NCBI GenBank assembly: GCA_038232935.1
Contig: JBBSMX010000161.1
Coordinates: 1-8,932, forward strand
Length of the DNA stretch: 8,932 nucleotides
Source of the DNA: JBBSMX01 sp038232935
GTDB lineage: Bacteria > Bacteroidota > Rhodothermia > Rhodothermales > JANQRZ01
Direction: 5' to 3'
The notes beneath the pieces were generated by a model, which searched no databases, was not told the origin of the DNA, and saw nothing but the letters and a program-made list of their open reading frames with translations. This document shows positions 1-6,051 of this stretch, in pieces. Made by a program: the position numbers and the translations under genes. Numbering within the stretch: position 1 is the stretch's first letter; each line of letters begins with the position of its first letter.

Positions 1-90
1 AGGAGGGCGGCGGGGGCTGATCTCTTAACCGGGCTCCGGCTCGCGCGGTGCGCGGGCGTGGCCGTTGCTGTTTATCAGGTGGCCCCGCCG

Positions 91-120
91 CCCGACTCCG
101 AGGGTCCTCGGAGAATCGGG
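91..120. terminator. 12-bp hairpin, possible terminator
   Basis: CCCGA and CTCCGAG (91-102) pair with CTCGGAG and TCGGG (107-113 and 116-120). The loop is GGTC (103-106) and there is a two-base AA bulge at 114-115, so 12 base pairs form. It is the most stable short hairpin in the left edge. There is no following T-run on either strand, so intrinsic termination is uncertain. It could end a gene entering from the left or be an extragenic repeat. Confidence 0.35.
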
Positions 121-131
121 TACATACTAGA

Positions 132-273
132 CTGTTTGGTAGCATCCGAAACGTTGTCCCCGCCCCCCATCGGGGGGCTGTCGCGCAGCGGCTGGGGGGG
201 TAGCAAGCCTGAGGACCCCCTCCGACCGCTTCGCGGCCACCTCCCCAAGGGGAGGAGTTTCCTTACCAAACAG
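132..273. repeat. MITE-like element with 10-bp terminal inverted repeats
   Basis: CTGTTTGGTA at 132-141 is repeated as its exact reverse complement TACCAAACAG at 264-273. Similarity extends outward imperfectly: TAGA before the left copy against TAGAAG before the right copy on the other strand. The 122-bp interior contains two hairpins. One has stems GCCCCCC/GGGGGGC (162-168 and 172-178) around ATC. The other has stems CCTCCCC/GGGGAGG (240-246 and 249-255) around AA. The interior also holds a purine/pyrimidine-skewed string of the kind common in dispersed extragenic palindromes of high-GC bacteria. It encodes no plausible protein. A non-autonomous mobile element or a compound extragenic repeat both fit; genome copy number would separate them. 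Confidence 0.45.
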
Positions 274-299
274 CTTCTAAACCCGCCACGAGCGCGTCC

Positions 300-1031
300 T
301 CAGTCTGCGTCAGCTTCCGTGCGGCGTTGGCCTTCCGGGCAGAGGTCGAGGACCGGGCAGCGCGGGCACGCCGGGGCTTTCCAGAAGCAGCACTTCTGCC
401 CGTGCAGCATGAACACCTCGTGGTGGTCGTAGACCTGCTGCGCGGTCCAGCCTTCCGGCATGAGCGCCGCGAGCGCGTCGTGTGCCGGGCCGACGGCCAT
501 CGTCGCGGGGATCAGCCCGAGCCGCTGCGCGACGCGGTGGTGGTGGCTGTCGACGGGGAGCGCCGGGCGGCGGAGTTCGCTGAACAGCAGCGTCGCCGCG
601 CTCGTCTTCGGGCCGACACCGCTCAGCCGTTCGAGCCACGCTCGGGCTTCGGCTACGGGAAGGTGGGCGAGGAAATCAAGCGAGAGCGCCCCACGCTCTT
701 CCGTGATGGCGCAGAGCACGGCCTGAATGCGCGGGGCCTTCTGCTCGGGCCACGTACATGGCGCGATCGCCGCCTCGACCTCGGCGGTCGGCGCGTTGCG
801 GACGGCCGCCCACGTCGGAAAGCGCTCGCGGAGTTGGGCGTAGGCCCGGCCGGAGTCGCGGTTCTTCGTGCGGTGCGAGAGGAGCGCGGAGACGAGTTCG
901 CTGAGCGGGTCTTTGTCCGAGAAGAACGGGACCGGGCAGTCATAGGCTGCGCACAACCGCTCGTGCACGTCGAGGGCCTTCGCTTGCAGCGCCGAGTCGG
1001 CAGGGGGATAGCCGTTGGGAGAGGCGTTCAT
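300..1031 (-). CDS. endonuclease III-like DNA glycosylase (HhH-GPD, 4Fe-4S)
   Basis: A 243-residue base-excision repair enzyme of the Nth/HhH-GPD superfamily, expected to excise oxidised pyrimidines and possibly nick at the abasic site. A helix-hairpin-helix is centred on SGVGPKTSAA (137-146). K142 matches the catalytic lysine of E. coli Nth (K120), and D161 in PVDSHHHRV matches the catalytic aspartate (D138). The C-terminus has a complete C-x6-C-x2-C-x5-C iron-sulphur motif (C215, C222, C225, C231). Length is slightly above E. coli Nth (211), mostly from an N-terminal extension. One oddity: where E. coli has SAQATD, carrying the helix-inserting Gln41, this protein has SHRTKN (52-57), so it may belong to a divergent subfamily with altered substrate preference. 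The start is the ATG at 1031; the preceding 183 bp is a divergent gap shared with the acetyltransferase. Class assignment is firm, the exact substrate is not. Confidence 0.92.
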   Translation of the reverse strand: MNASPNGYPPADSALQAKALDVHERLCAAYDCPVPFFSDKDPLSELVSALLSHRTKNRDSGRAYAQLRERFPTWAAVRNAPTAEVEAAIAPCTWPEQKAPRIQAVLCAITEERGALSLDFLAHLPVAEARAWLERLSGVGPKTSAATLLFSELRRPALPVDSHHHRVAQRLGLIPATMAVGPAHDALAALMPEGWTAQQVYDHHEVFMLHGQKCCFWKAPACPRCPVLDLCPEGQRRTEADAD

Positions 1032-1172
1032 AACGGCTCACACGCACGCGCCGCGCCGGGGTTGCCGCGTGCAGCCGACCGAAGACCGCCGGATGTCGCA
1101 CCGCGTAGCAGTATGCCGTCCACTGTCTGCGGCCAACCTGCTCGTCGGTGCACGGAGCGCGACTCGGGTCGT

Positions 1173-1180
1173 TAATTTCA
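1173..1180 (+). promoter_or_regulatory. weak Bacteroidota-type -7 element
   Basis: TAATTTCA at 1173-1180 resembles the Bacteroidota -7 consensus TAnnTTTG. It lies in the only AT-rich patch of the 183-bp divergent gap (1032-1214), about 35 nt before the acetyltransferase ATG. No good TTG partner is seen about 20 bp upstream. I see no obvious promoter for the minus-strand glycosylase in the same gap. Confidence 0.2.
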
Positions 1181-1214
1181 CGCTTCACATCCTCCCGTCC
1201 TCACGCTCCCGACC

Positions 1215-1691
1215 ATGACCGTCCGCGCCCTCTCCGCCGCCGAAACCCGGCCGCTGCGCAGCGAAGTGCTCCGCCCCGGCACGCCACCTGACGCCCTCGT
1301 CTATCCCGGCGACGACGTGCCCGGCAGCTTCCACGCCGGGGCGCTCGTGGACGGCGAAGTCGTCGGCATCGCGACCGTATATCCGGAGCCGGTACCCGAC
1401 GAATACGCAGCCGACCTTCGGGCGGGAGGACGGGACCCGAGCAACGCCTTCCGGCTGCGCGGCATGGCGACGCGGGCGCATCTCCAGGGCAGCGGGCTCG
1501 GTCGCGCCGTATTGGAGCGCTGCCTCGAGCACGTCCGCGAGGCCGGGGCCGAGGTGCTGTGGTGCAACGCGCGCGTCGGGGCACTCGGCTTTTACCAGCG
1601 GCTCGGGTTTGAGACCGTAGGCAACGAGTTCGACATCGCGGGCATCGGACCGCACTACGTGATGTGGAAGGACATGAGGCGTGAAGCGTAA
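1215..1691 (+). CDS. GNAT-family N-acetyltransferase
   Basis: A 158-residue single-domain GNAT protein, predicted to be cytosolic and to move an acetyl group from acetyl-CoA to an amine. Motif A is clear: FRLRGMATRAHLQGSGLGRAV (79-99), with the pyrophosphate-binding loop Q91-G-S-G-L-G96 followed by helix RAVLERCLEHV. Motif B follows as WCNAR (116-120) and FYQRLGF (126-132), then FDIAGIGPHYVM (139-150). That last arrangement resembles small uncharacterised bacterial GNATs of the ElaA type. The substrate cannot be read from sequence. The start is the ATG at 1215; no Shine-Dalgarno is visible. It is transcribed alone, away from the glycosylase, and its stop lies 36 bp from the stop of the convergent histidine kinase gene, with no clear terminator between them. 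Confidence 0.88.
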   Translation: MTVRALSAAETRPLRSEVLRPGTPPDALVYPGDDVPGSFHAGALVDGEVVGIATVYPEPVPDEYAADLRAGGRDPSNAFRLRGMATRAHLQGSGLGRAVLERCLEHVREAGAEVLWCNARVGALGFYQRLGFETVGNEFDIAGIGPHYVMWKDMRREA

Positions 1692-1727
1692 GGGCGCGCT
1701 GCTTCGACGTTTCGCTCCCGGCCCGTC

Positions 1728-3275
1728 CTACGTTTTACGGTCGCGCAGCAGACCGCGTCCCTTCGCCCCTGCCCGAACGGCGTGCCCGTTCTGCCTCGCA
1801 TTAGAGCGCACCGTCGGCAGGTCGAAAATGAACGTCGAGCCCTCCCCCTCCTCGCTCTCGACGGAGATCGTGCAGCCGTGGAGGTCGAGGATCTTTTTGG
1901 TGATGGCGAGGCCGAGCCCGGCCCCGCTCGCCGCCGTGGATGTGCGCGCCTCGTCGTTGCGGTAGAACCGCTCGAAGATGCGCGGCAGGTCGGCCTCGGC
2001 GATCCCGCAGCCGGTGTCCGAGACGCGGACGACGACGCGGTCTCCCTCCAGCGAGGGTGCGACCGCTACCCGCCCCCCGGCCGGCGTGTGCCGGAGCGCG
2101 TTGTCGGTGATGTTCGTGATGACGCGCTCGATCAGGCCGATGTCGGCGTACACCATCGGGAGATCGGAGGGGAACGTCGCGGTGAGGCGGATGTCGCTGG
2201 CCTCGGCGTGCGGCTGGAGCTGTGCGACCACGTCTTGCACGAGCTCGGCCGCAGAGAACGGCTCCATCACCGGCTCGACCTGCTGGGCGTCGAATTTGGA
2301 GAGGTCGAACAGCTCGGCGACGAGCGAGGAGAGGCGGTTCGCATTGCGGAGAGCGATGTCGAGAAAGCGCACCTGCTGCTCGGGACTGAGTTCGTCTCTC
2401 TTCATCAGCACGGTTTCGAGGTACCCCTGGATCGAGGCGAGCGGGCTCCGGAGGTCGTGCGAGACGTTGGCGACGAGCTCGCGGCGGAGTCGGTCGTTCC
2501 GCTTCAACTCCTCCAGGTTCGCGACGATCGTGTCCGCCATCCCGTTGAACGACGCGGCGAGCTGCCCCACCTCGTCGTCCGAGGTTTCGGCGACGCGCTG
2601 GTCGTAGTCGCCGCGCTCGAACTGGCGTACGACGGCCGTGACCCGGCGCAGCCGCTGCGTGACGAGCCCGAACAGGATGAGCCCGCCGAGGGCCGTCAGC
2701 AGGAGGGCGAGCGGGAGCGCCTGGAGCGTGCCGCGCGCGATGAACGACTCCCGCATCATCGCCAGGGCGGTGTCGTAGGCGTCGGTTCCGAGCGTGATGT
2801 AGAGGTAGCAGCCCGCCATCCCCATGATCGAGATGGGCGCGACGGAGAACGTGCGCTGACGGCCCGGGTGCAGCGGGTCGTCCCCGAGGATCGGGAAGTC
2901 ACTAGCCCCGGCCATCATCCGGTCGAGCGGACGGACGTCCACGTCGGGTAGCTCGACGGCCCCGCCGGGCTCGACGAACGCGCCCTTGATCATCCCATCC
3001 GGCTCGAGGAGGTACACGTTGACGCGGCGGTTGGCCGCCGTGATCTCCTCGATGATGCGGACGATGGCCTCCTGGTCGATCTCCGTGCGGAGGTGGGGCT
3101 CGAACTGCGGCGCGAGGTCGCGCGCGAGGTCGCGGTTGAGGCTCTGGTCCGCCGCCTCCGTCAGCCGGATGGCCGACTTCGCCGTCCACGTCGCGAGCGC
3201 CACGCCGAGCACGAGCAGCAGGACCAGGAAGATGGCCGAGATGCGGGCGTAGAACGTGTGGAAGAAACGCTTCAT
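1728..3275 (-). CDS. membrane sensor histidine kinase (HAMP, HisKA, HATPase_c)
   Basis: A 515-residue PhoR/BaeS-like kinase, partner of the response regulator encoded just upstream on the same strand. It has TM1 at 13-31, an extracytoplasmic sensor segment at about 32-182, TM2 at about 184-206, and HAMP at about 207-260 (RGDYDQRV then DEVGQLAASFNGMA). The HisKA H-box is NVSHDLRSPLASIQGY with phospho-acceptor H273. The ATPase shows N-box NITDNALRH (388-396), G1 DTGCGI (420-425), F-box FERFYR (434-439) and G2 GAGLGLAI (451-458), so the catalytic core is complete. I start at the ATG at 3275, giving MKRFFHTFYARIS and then TM1. An upstream in-frame ATG at 3383 would add 36 residues encoded by an extragenic repeat and is rejected. 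The sensor segment matches no family I recognise. A basic tail of about 27 residues follows the ATPase domain. Confidence 0.93.
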   Translation of the reverse strand: MKRFFHTFYARISAIFLVLLLVLGVALATWTAKSAIRLTEAADQSLNRDLARDLAPQFEPHLRTEIDQEAIVRIIEEITAANRRVNVYLLEPDGMIKGAFVEPGGAVELPDVDVRPLDRMMAGASDFPILGDDPLHPGRQRTFSVAPISIMGMAGCYLYITLGTDAYDTALAMMRESFIARGTLQALPLALLLTALGGLILFGLVTQRLRRVTAVVRQFERGDYDQRVAETSDDEVGQLAASFNGMADTIVANLEELKRNDRLRRELVANVSHDLRSPLASIQGYLETVLMKRDELSPEQQVRFLDIALRNANRLSSLVAELFDLSKFDAQQVEPVMEPFSAAELVQDVVAQLQPHAEASDIRLTATFPSDLPMVYADIGLIERVITNITDNALRHTPAGGRVAVAPSLEGDRVVVRVSDTGCGIAEADLPRIFERFYRNDEARTSTAASGAGLGLAITKKILDLHGCTISVESEEGEGSTFIFDLPTVRSNARQNGHAVRAGAKGRGLLRDRKT

Positions 3276-3326
3276 GTCGGGATGGCGGCGGCCGGCGAGG
3301 CTTGTGTGAGACGGGTGCTCGTGGGC

Positions 3327-3365
3327 TCCCCTCACCCTGACCTTCTCCCCGGAGGGGCGAGGGGA
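3327..3365. repeat. extragenic palindromic repeat between regulator and kinase genes
   Basis: The outer stem is TCCCCTC (3327-3333) with GAGGGGA (3359-3365), and the inner hairpin is CCCC-GGA-GGGG (3347-3357). It belongs to the class of dispersed palindromic repeats common between genes in high-GC bacteria. It lies about 50 nt 5' of the kinase ATG, so it would sit in the transcript between regulator and kinase, where it could attenuate or stabilise the message. Confidence 0.55.
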
Positions 3366-3421
3366 CGTGATCTGCCATGCCACGCTATTCGACGGGCGGA
3401 GTCGGTTCCTTATACGTTCTC

Positions 3422-3464
3422 GCCCCCTGTGGGGGAGAGATGCCCGGCAGGGCAGAGAGGGGGC
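3422..3464. repeat. second extragenic palindromic repeat in the regulator-kinase gap
   Basis: The outer stem is GCCCCCT (3422-3428) with AGGGGGC (3458-3464). Alternative inner stems are CCCCC-TGT-GGGGG (3423-3435) and TGCCC-GGCA-GGGCA (3441-3454). It is similar in style to the repeat at 3327-3365. It starts 25 nt downstream of the regulator stop, so it could act as a partial terminator that sets the regulator-to-kinase ratio. Confidence 0.55.
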
Positions 3465-3489
3465 AGTGTACGCACCATCGACCCCAACA

Positions 3490-4203
3490 CTAGACGTCGA
3501 GCTCCCCGGCCTCGGCGAAGCGGTAGCCGACGCCCCACACCGTCTGTACGTACTGTGGGCTCGCCGGGTCCGGCTCGATCTTGCTGCGGAGCCGGTTGAT
3601 GTGCGAGTTGACGGTGTGGCTGTAGCCGGCGTACTGGTAGCCCCAGACCTTATCCAGCAGCTCCTGCCGGCTGAACGCGCGGCCGGGGTGCAGCGCGAAG
3701 AGCGTGAGCAGGTCGAACTCCTTCGCCGTCAGCTCCACGGGCTCGCCCGCCACCCGCACCTTCCGCTTCGACGGCTCGATGAGCAGATCGCCGAAGACGA
3801 CTTCGCCGGCTTCCACTTCGGGCTGGTCGAGCTCGACGCGCCGGAGGAGCGCGCGGATGCGGGCGATCAGCTCGCGGATCGAGAACGGCTTCGTCACGTA
3901 GTCGTCCGCGCCGAGTTCGAGGCCGAGCACCTTGTCCACCTCCTCCGACTTCGCGGTGAGCATGAGGATGGGCGTCGTGCGCTGGCTGGCGCGGAGCTGC
4001 TTGCAGACCTCGAGCCCGTTCATCCCCGGCAGCATCAGGTCGAGGATGATGAGGGCGTAGGCCTCGGCGTACGCCTTTTGCAGCGCGAGCGCCCCGTCGG
4101 CGACGGCATCGATGCGGTAGCCGAGGTCGCCGAGGTGGAGGCTCAGCAGGTCGGCGATGTCAGGCTCGTCCTCAACGAGGAGGATGGCGGGCTCGCGGTT
4201 CAT
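3490..4203 (-). CDS. OmpR/PhoB-family response regulator
   Basis: A 237-residue two-domain DNA-binding regulator, expected to be phosphorylated by the kinase encoded downstream. The receiver domain (about 6-120) has the acidic pocket E11-D12, phospho-acceptor D55 in LIILDLMLPG, T83 in LTAKS, and K105 in VTKPFSIREL, so all the conserved signalling residues are present. The winged-helix domain (about 134-230) shows ELTAKEFDLLTLFALHPGR, then the recognition region VNSHINRLRSKIE (198-210), and the wing YVQTVWGVGYRF (218-229). The start is the ATG at 4203, and length is typical for the family. It precedes the kinase gene on the same strand with an unusually long 214-bp gap filled by two palindromic repeats. 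No clear promoter is seen in 4204-4313. The target genes are unknown; the lipoprotein upstream is a possible one but nothing in the sequence proves it. Confidence 0.95.
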   Translation of the reverse strand: MNREPAILLVEDEPDIADLLSLHLGDLGYRIDAVADGALALQKAYAEAYALIILDLMLPGMNGLEVCKQLRASQRTTPILMLTAKSEEVDKVLGLELGADDYVTKPFSIRELIARIRALLRRVELDQPEVEAGEVVFGDLLIEPSKRKVRVAGEPVELTAKEFDLLTLFALHPGRAFSRQELLDKVWGYQYAGYSHTVNSHINRLRSKIEPDPASPQYVQTVWGVGYRFAEAGELDV

Positions 4204-4313
4204 GGTCGGAATCGGTCTGGTCTGTCGGGTCGTACCAAGCTAGGGCTCGCCGTGGTCCGTGCGCATCACAGAAGGGTAAGATGGGACGGCGTTCGGTGGG
4301 CTCGCCCCCTACA

Positions 4314-4362
4314 TGCGACGGGCGGAACGAGCCCATACTCGTTCCGCCCGCCGTACGTCGCA
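4314..4362 (-). terminator. strong hairpin after the lipoprotein gene
   Basis: GGGCGGAACGAG (4320-4331) and CTCGTTCCGCCC (4338-4349) form a perfect 12-bp stem with a CCCATA loop; a further C-G pair (4319/4350) is possible. An outer TGCGAC/GTCGCA pairing (4314-4319 and 4357-4362) extends it with a 6-7 nt bulge. It lies 34 bp after the lipoprotein stop and about 110 bp before the regulator ATG, both on the minus strand, so it most likely ends the lipoprotein transcript. No T-run follows on the minus strand, which weakens a classic intrinsic-terminator call. Confidence 0.6.
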
Positions 4363-4395
4363 ACCGGGTACCCACGGACCCGGCGGTGGCTCTCC

Positions 4396-5826
4396 TTACT
4401 GCGACGTGATCGTGACGCGGATGATGCTGGCATTCGGCGGGTAGGTAAAGCCGTCGTTCGTGCCGCCGTTTCCGATGGCGGTGTTGGAGCCTTCCCCGGC
4501 CGGGCCGGTGTTCGGCGCGGGCTGGCGGATCACTTGATTCGGCCCTACGCCCGGCTCCTCGTCACCCTCGGTACCCGCATCGTAGAGCGAGAGCTGGCCG
4601 GTCTGGTCCCCGCTGATGGGCGTGGTGCCGTTGAACAGGGCGAGGCCCTCCGGAGCGAACGCGTAGTAGAGGTCGTTGGACTGGACGTACATCGTGGCGA
4701 GGCTGAGGCGGTCGCCCGGCTCAGCGCTGACGGTGAAGGTATAGCGACCGCCGGGGCCGATGGGGCCGGCCGCGCTTTCGCCGTCGGGCGTGTCGAACGC
4801 GCCGGAGTCGCTCACGTCGCTGTCGGCGGCGAAGGCGGTCGCGGCCGGCATCGGGTTCCCATCCTCCGCGATCCGCTCGATCCCGACGGGGGCCGCGGCA
4901 CCGTTCTGAAAGAGATCGAAGTCGTCGTTGTGCACGGCGTAGGCCCCGGGCGAGAGCGGGACCGTGACCCCGGTCATCGGGGCGAGTTCGTCGGCGAGGC
5001 CTTCCGGAATCGGGGTCGGCATGCCGCCGAGCATGGCGGCGGGGAAGCCGTCCTCCGCGATCCGCTCGATGCCGATGCTCGCGGGCTGCCCGACTTCGTA
5101 CATCCGGTAGCTGCCCACGTGGGCGGCCCACGCGAAGGGCGAGAGCGGGACCGTGCCGTCGGCGCGGTCCGTCTCGATCGTGCCCGGCACCGAGACGTTC
5201 GTCACGCGCACGGTGAACGTCGTGCCCCCGTCGTGCTGGACGGTCACGCGGATCACGCTCGCTTTGTCGGGATAGCTGAAGCCCATCACGTCGGTGCCGC
5301 CGTCGGGGATGAGCATGACGACTCCGTTCTCGGCAGGGCCGACATTCGTCGCCATCGGGTCCTGGGCCGGCTTCTGGTTCGGTCCCTGGCCCGGCTCCTC
5401 GTTGATCTCGGTGCCGGCGTCGTAGAGGAAGATCTGGTCGGTCACGTCCTCGGGCCCGTTCGCGCCACGCGGCGTGCCGCCCGGGAAGAGGTCGAGCCCT
5501 TCGGGGCGGAAGGCGTAAAAGAGGTCGTTCGATTGAACGAACATGGTGGCGAGGTTGAGGCGCATCCCCGACATCGGGACGGTGTTCGCCGGGGCCGTGA
5601 AGCTGAACTCGGCGGTTTCGCCAGCGAAGATGGCCGGGCCTTCGTCGGGGCCGCCGGGCGAGGCGACCGCCCCGCTCTTGAGCACGGGATAGCCCGTTCC
5701 GACGTTTTCGACGGTGACGGTGAACGAGCGGGTATTGTCGATAGGATTGGGGTCGTCGCTATCGCAGCCGATCAGGCCGAGCGAGCCCACAGAGGCGACG
5801 AAGAAGAAGAGCAGACAACGGGACAT
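4396..5826 (-). CDS. Spondin_N-like lipoprotein with duplicated segments
   Basis: A 476-residue predicted secreted lipoprotein. The N-terminus is a lipoprotein signal peptide: hydrophobic LLFFFVASVGSLGLIGC, lipobox LIGC with lipidated C21, then DSDD. In Bacteroidota an acidic stretch after the Cys can direct surface export, so surface exposure is plausible but inferred. The body resembles Spondin_N domains, extracellular beta-rich modules of unclear function in bacteria. The hallmark ATMxVQSNDLxYAF occurs at 93-106 and 377-390, and LYDAGTE-EEPG-GPNQ occurs at 134-151 and 414-431. The usual N-terminal part, VPLSP then GIERIAEDG, occurs as two tandem copies (226-260 and 289-323). The order is therefore back half, front half, front half, back half: one complete domain (about 289-475) preceded by rearranged partial ones. 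The start is the ATG at 5826, with an A-rich leader typical of Bacteroidota. It is monocistronic between a divergent promoter region and a strong hairpin. The family call is from recall of motifs, without a profile search. Confidence 0.82.
   Translation of the reverse strand: MSRCLLFFFVASVGSLGLIGCDSDDPNPIDNTRSFTVTVENVGTGYPVLKSGAVASPGGPDEGPAIFAGETAEFSFTAPANTVPMSGMRLNLATMFVQSNDLFYAFRPEGLDLFPGGTPRGANGPEDVTDQIFLYDAGTEINEEPGQGPNQKPAQDPMATNVGPAENGVVMLIPDGGTDVMGFSYPDKASVIRVTVQHDGGTTFTVRVTNVSVPGTIETDRADGTVPLSPFAWAAHVGSYRMYEVGQPASIGIERIAEDGFPAAMLGGMPTPIPEGLADELAPMTGVTVPLSPGAYAVHNDDFDLFQNGAAAPVGIERIAEDGNPMPAATAFAADSDVSDSGAFDTPDGESAAGPIGPGGRYTFTVSAEPGDRLSLATMYVQSNDLYYAFAPEGLALFNGTTPISGDQTGQLSLYDAGTEGDEEPGVGPNQVIRQPAPNTGPAGEGSNTAIGNGGTNDGFTYPPNASIIRVTITSQ
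4862..5155. repeat. 189-bp-offset tandem duplication inside the lipoprotein gene
   Basis: Two exact DNA matches share one offset of 189 bp (63 codons). TCCTCCGCGATCCGCTCGAT is at 4862-4881 and again at 5051-5070. GGGCGAGAGCGGGACCGTG is at 4948-4966 and again at 5137-5155. The protein copies are 226-260 and 289-323. DNA-level identity in the ends with a diverged middle suggests a fairly recent in-frame duplication, or gene conversion that keeps the ends alike. Confidence 0.8.
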
Positions 5827-5909
5827 GGGTTTTGTTTTCGAGTGGAGAGGGGAAGTTGCCCCGACGTGCGGGGCGGCAAGGAGAGCATATCTTACTCCGT
5901 TCGTCCGGG

Positions 5910-5938
5910 CGAGGGTGTCACGAAAAGATCAACCCTCG
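5910..5938. promoter_or_regulatory. dyad in the divergent lipoprotein/HMG-CoA reductase region
   Basis: CGAGGGT (5910-5916) and ACCCTCG (5932-5938) form a perfect 7-bp inverted repeat with a 15-bp spacer, which puts the half-site centres 22 bp apart, about two helical turns. It sits about 85 bp before the lipoprotein ATG and 42 bp upstream of the reductase -35 element, a position suited to a dimeric regulator acting on either gene. It could be chance in GC-rich DNA. A second short hairpin (GCCCCG/CGGGGC, 5858-5874) lies in the lipoprotein leader. Confidence 0.3.
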
Positions 5939-5979
5939 ATAGAACGCCGATCCTGTGGCAGGCCCGAGCGCAGGCCCGA

Positions 5980-6008
5980 TTGACAACGCGAAGGGACGCT
6001 CTTATCCT
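5980..6008 (+). promoter_or_regulatory. sigma70-like promoter for HMG-CoA reductase
   Basis: A perfect -35 TTGACA (5980-5985), a 17-bp spacer and a -10 TATCCT (6003-6008; 4 of 6 consensus bases) predict transcription starting near 6015, giving a leader of about 37 nt before the ATG at 6052. The TTG and TA positions also suit the Bacteroidota housekeeping sigma. This is the best promoter in the window. Confidence 0.65.
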
Positions 6009-6051
6009 GCCGCGTGCCTGCTCCTCTTCTCCCTCTAGACGTCGCGCCGCC

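Larger units (their letters stand above)
1..299. other. gene-free, palindrome-rich left edge
   Basis: No convincing gene lies here. Plus-strand frame 1 stays open from the left edge to 432, but it crosses two palindromic elements and then runs antisense to the glycosylase gene, so I do not call it. Plus-strand stops at 18-20 (frame 3) and 26-28 (frame 2) could end a gene entering from the left, but 5-8 codons are too few to tell. The content is structural: a strong hairpin at 91-120 and an element bounded by inverted repeats at 132-273. The nth-like gene ends 26 nt beyond that element. Confidence 0.6.

Noticed and set aside
58..432. Plus-strand frame of 124 codons at the left edge
   Set aside because: It crosses palindromic repeats and then the antisense of the glycosylase C-terminus; no recognisable protein character.
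327..1175. Plus-strand frame of 282 codons
   Set aside because: Antisense shadow of the endonuclease III-like gene, whose catalytic and Fe-S motifs are unmistakable.
940..1188. Minus-strand frame of 82 codons over the glycosylase start and divergent gap
   Set aside because: Overlaps the glycosylase N-terminus in another frame and has no recognisable features.
1782..2951. Plus-strand frame of 389 codons
   Set aside because: Antisense to the histidine kinase; composition is typical of a shadow frame.
3327..3464. CRISPR-like or tandem repeat array
   Set aside because: Two unlike palindromes with no regular repeat-spacer pattern; they fit dispersed extragenic repeats.
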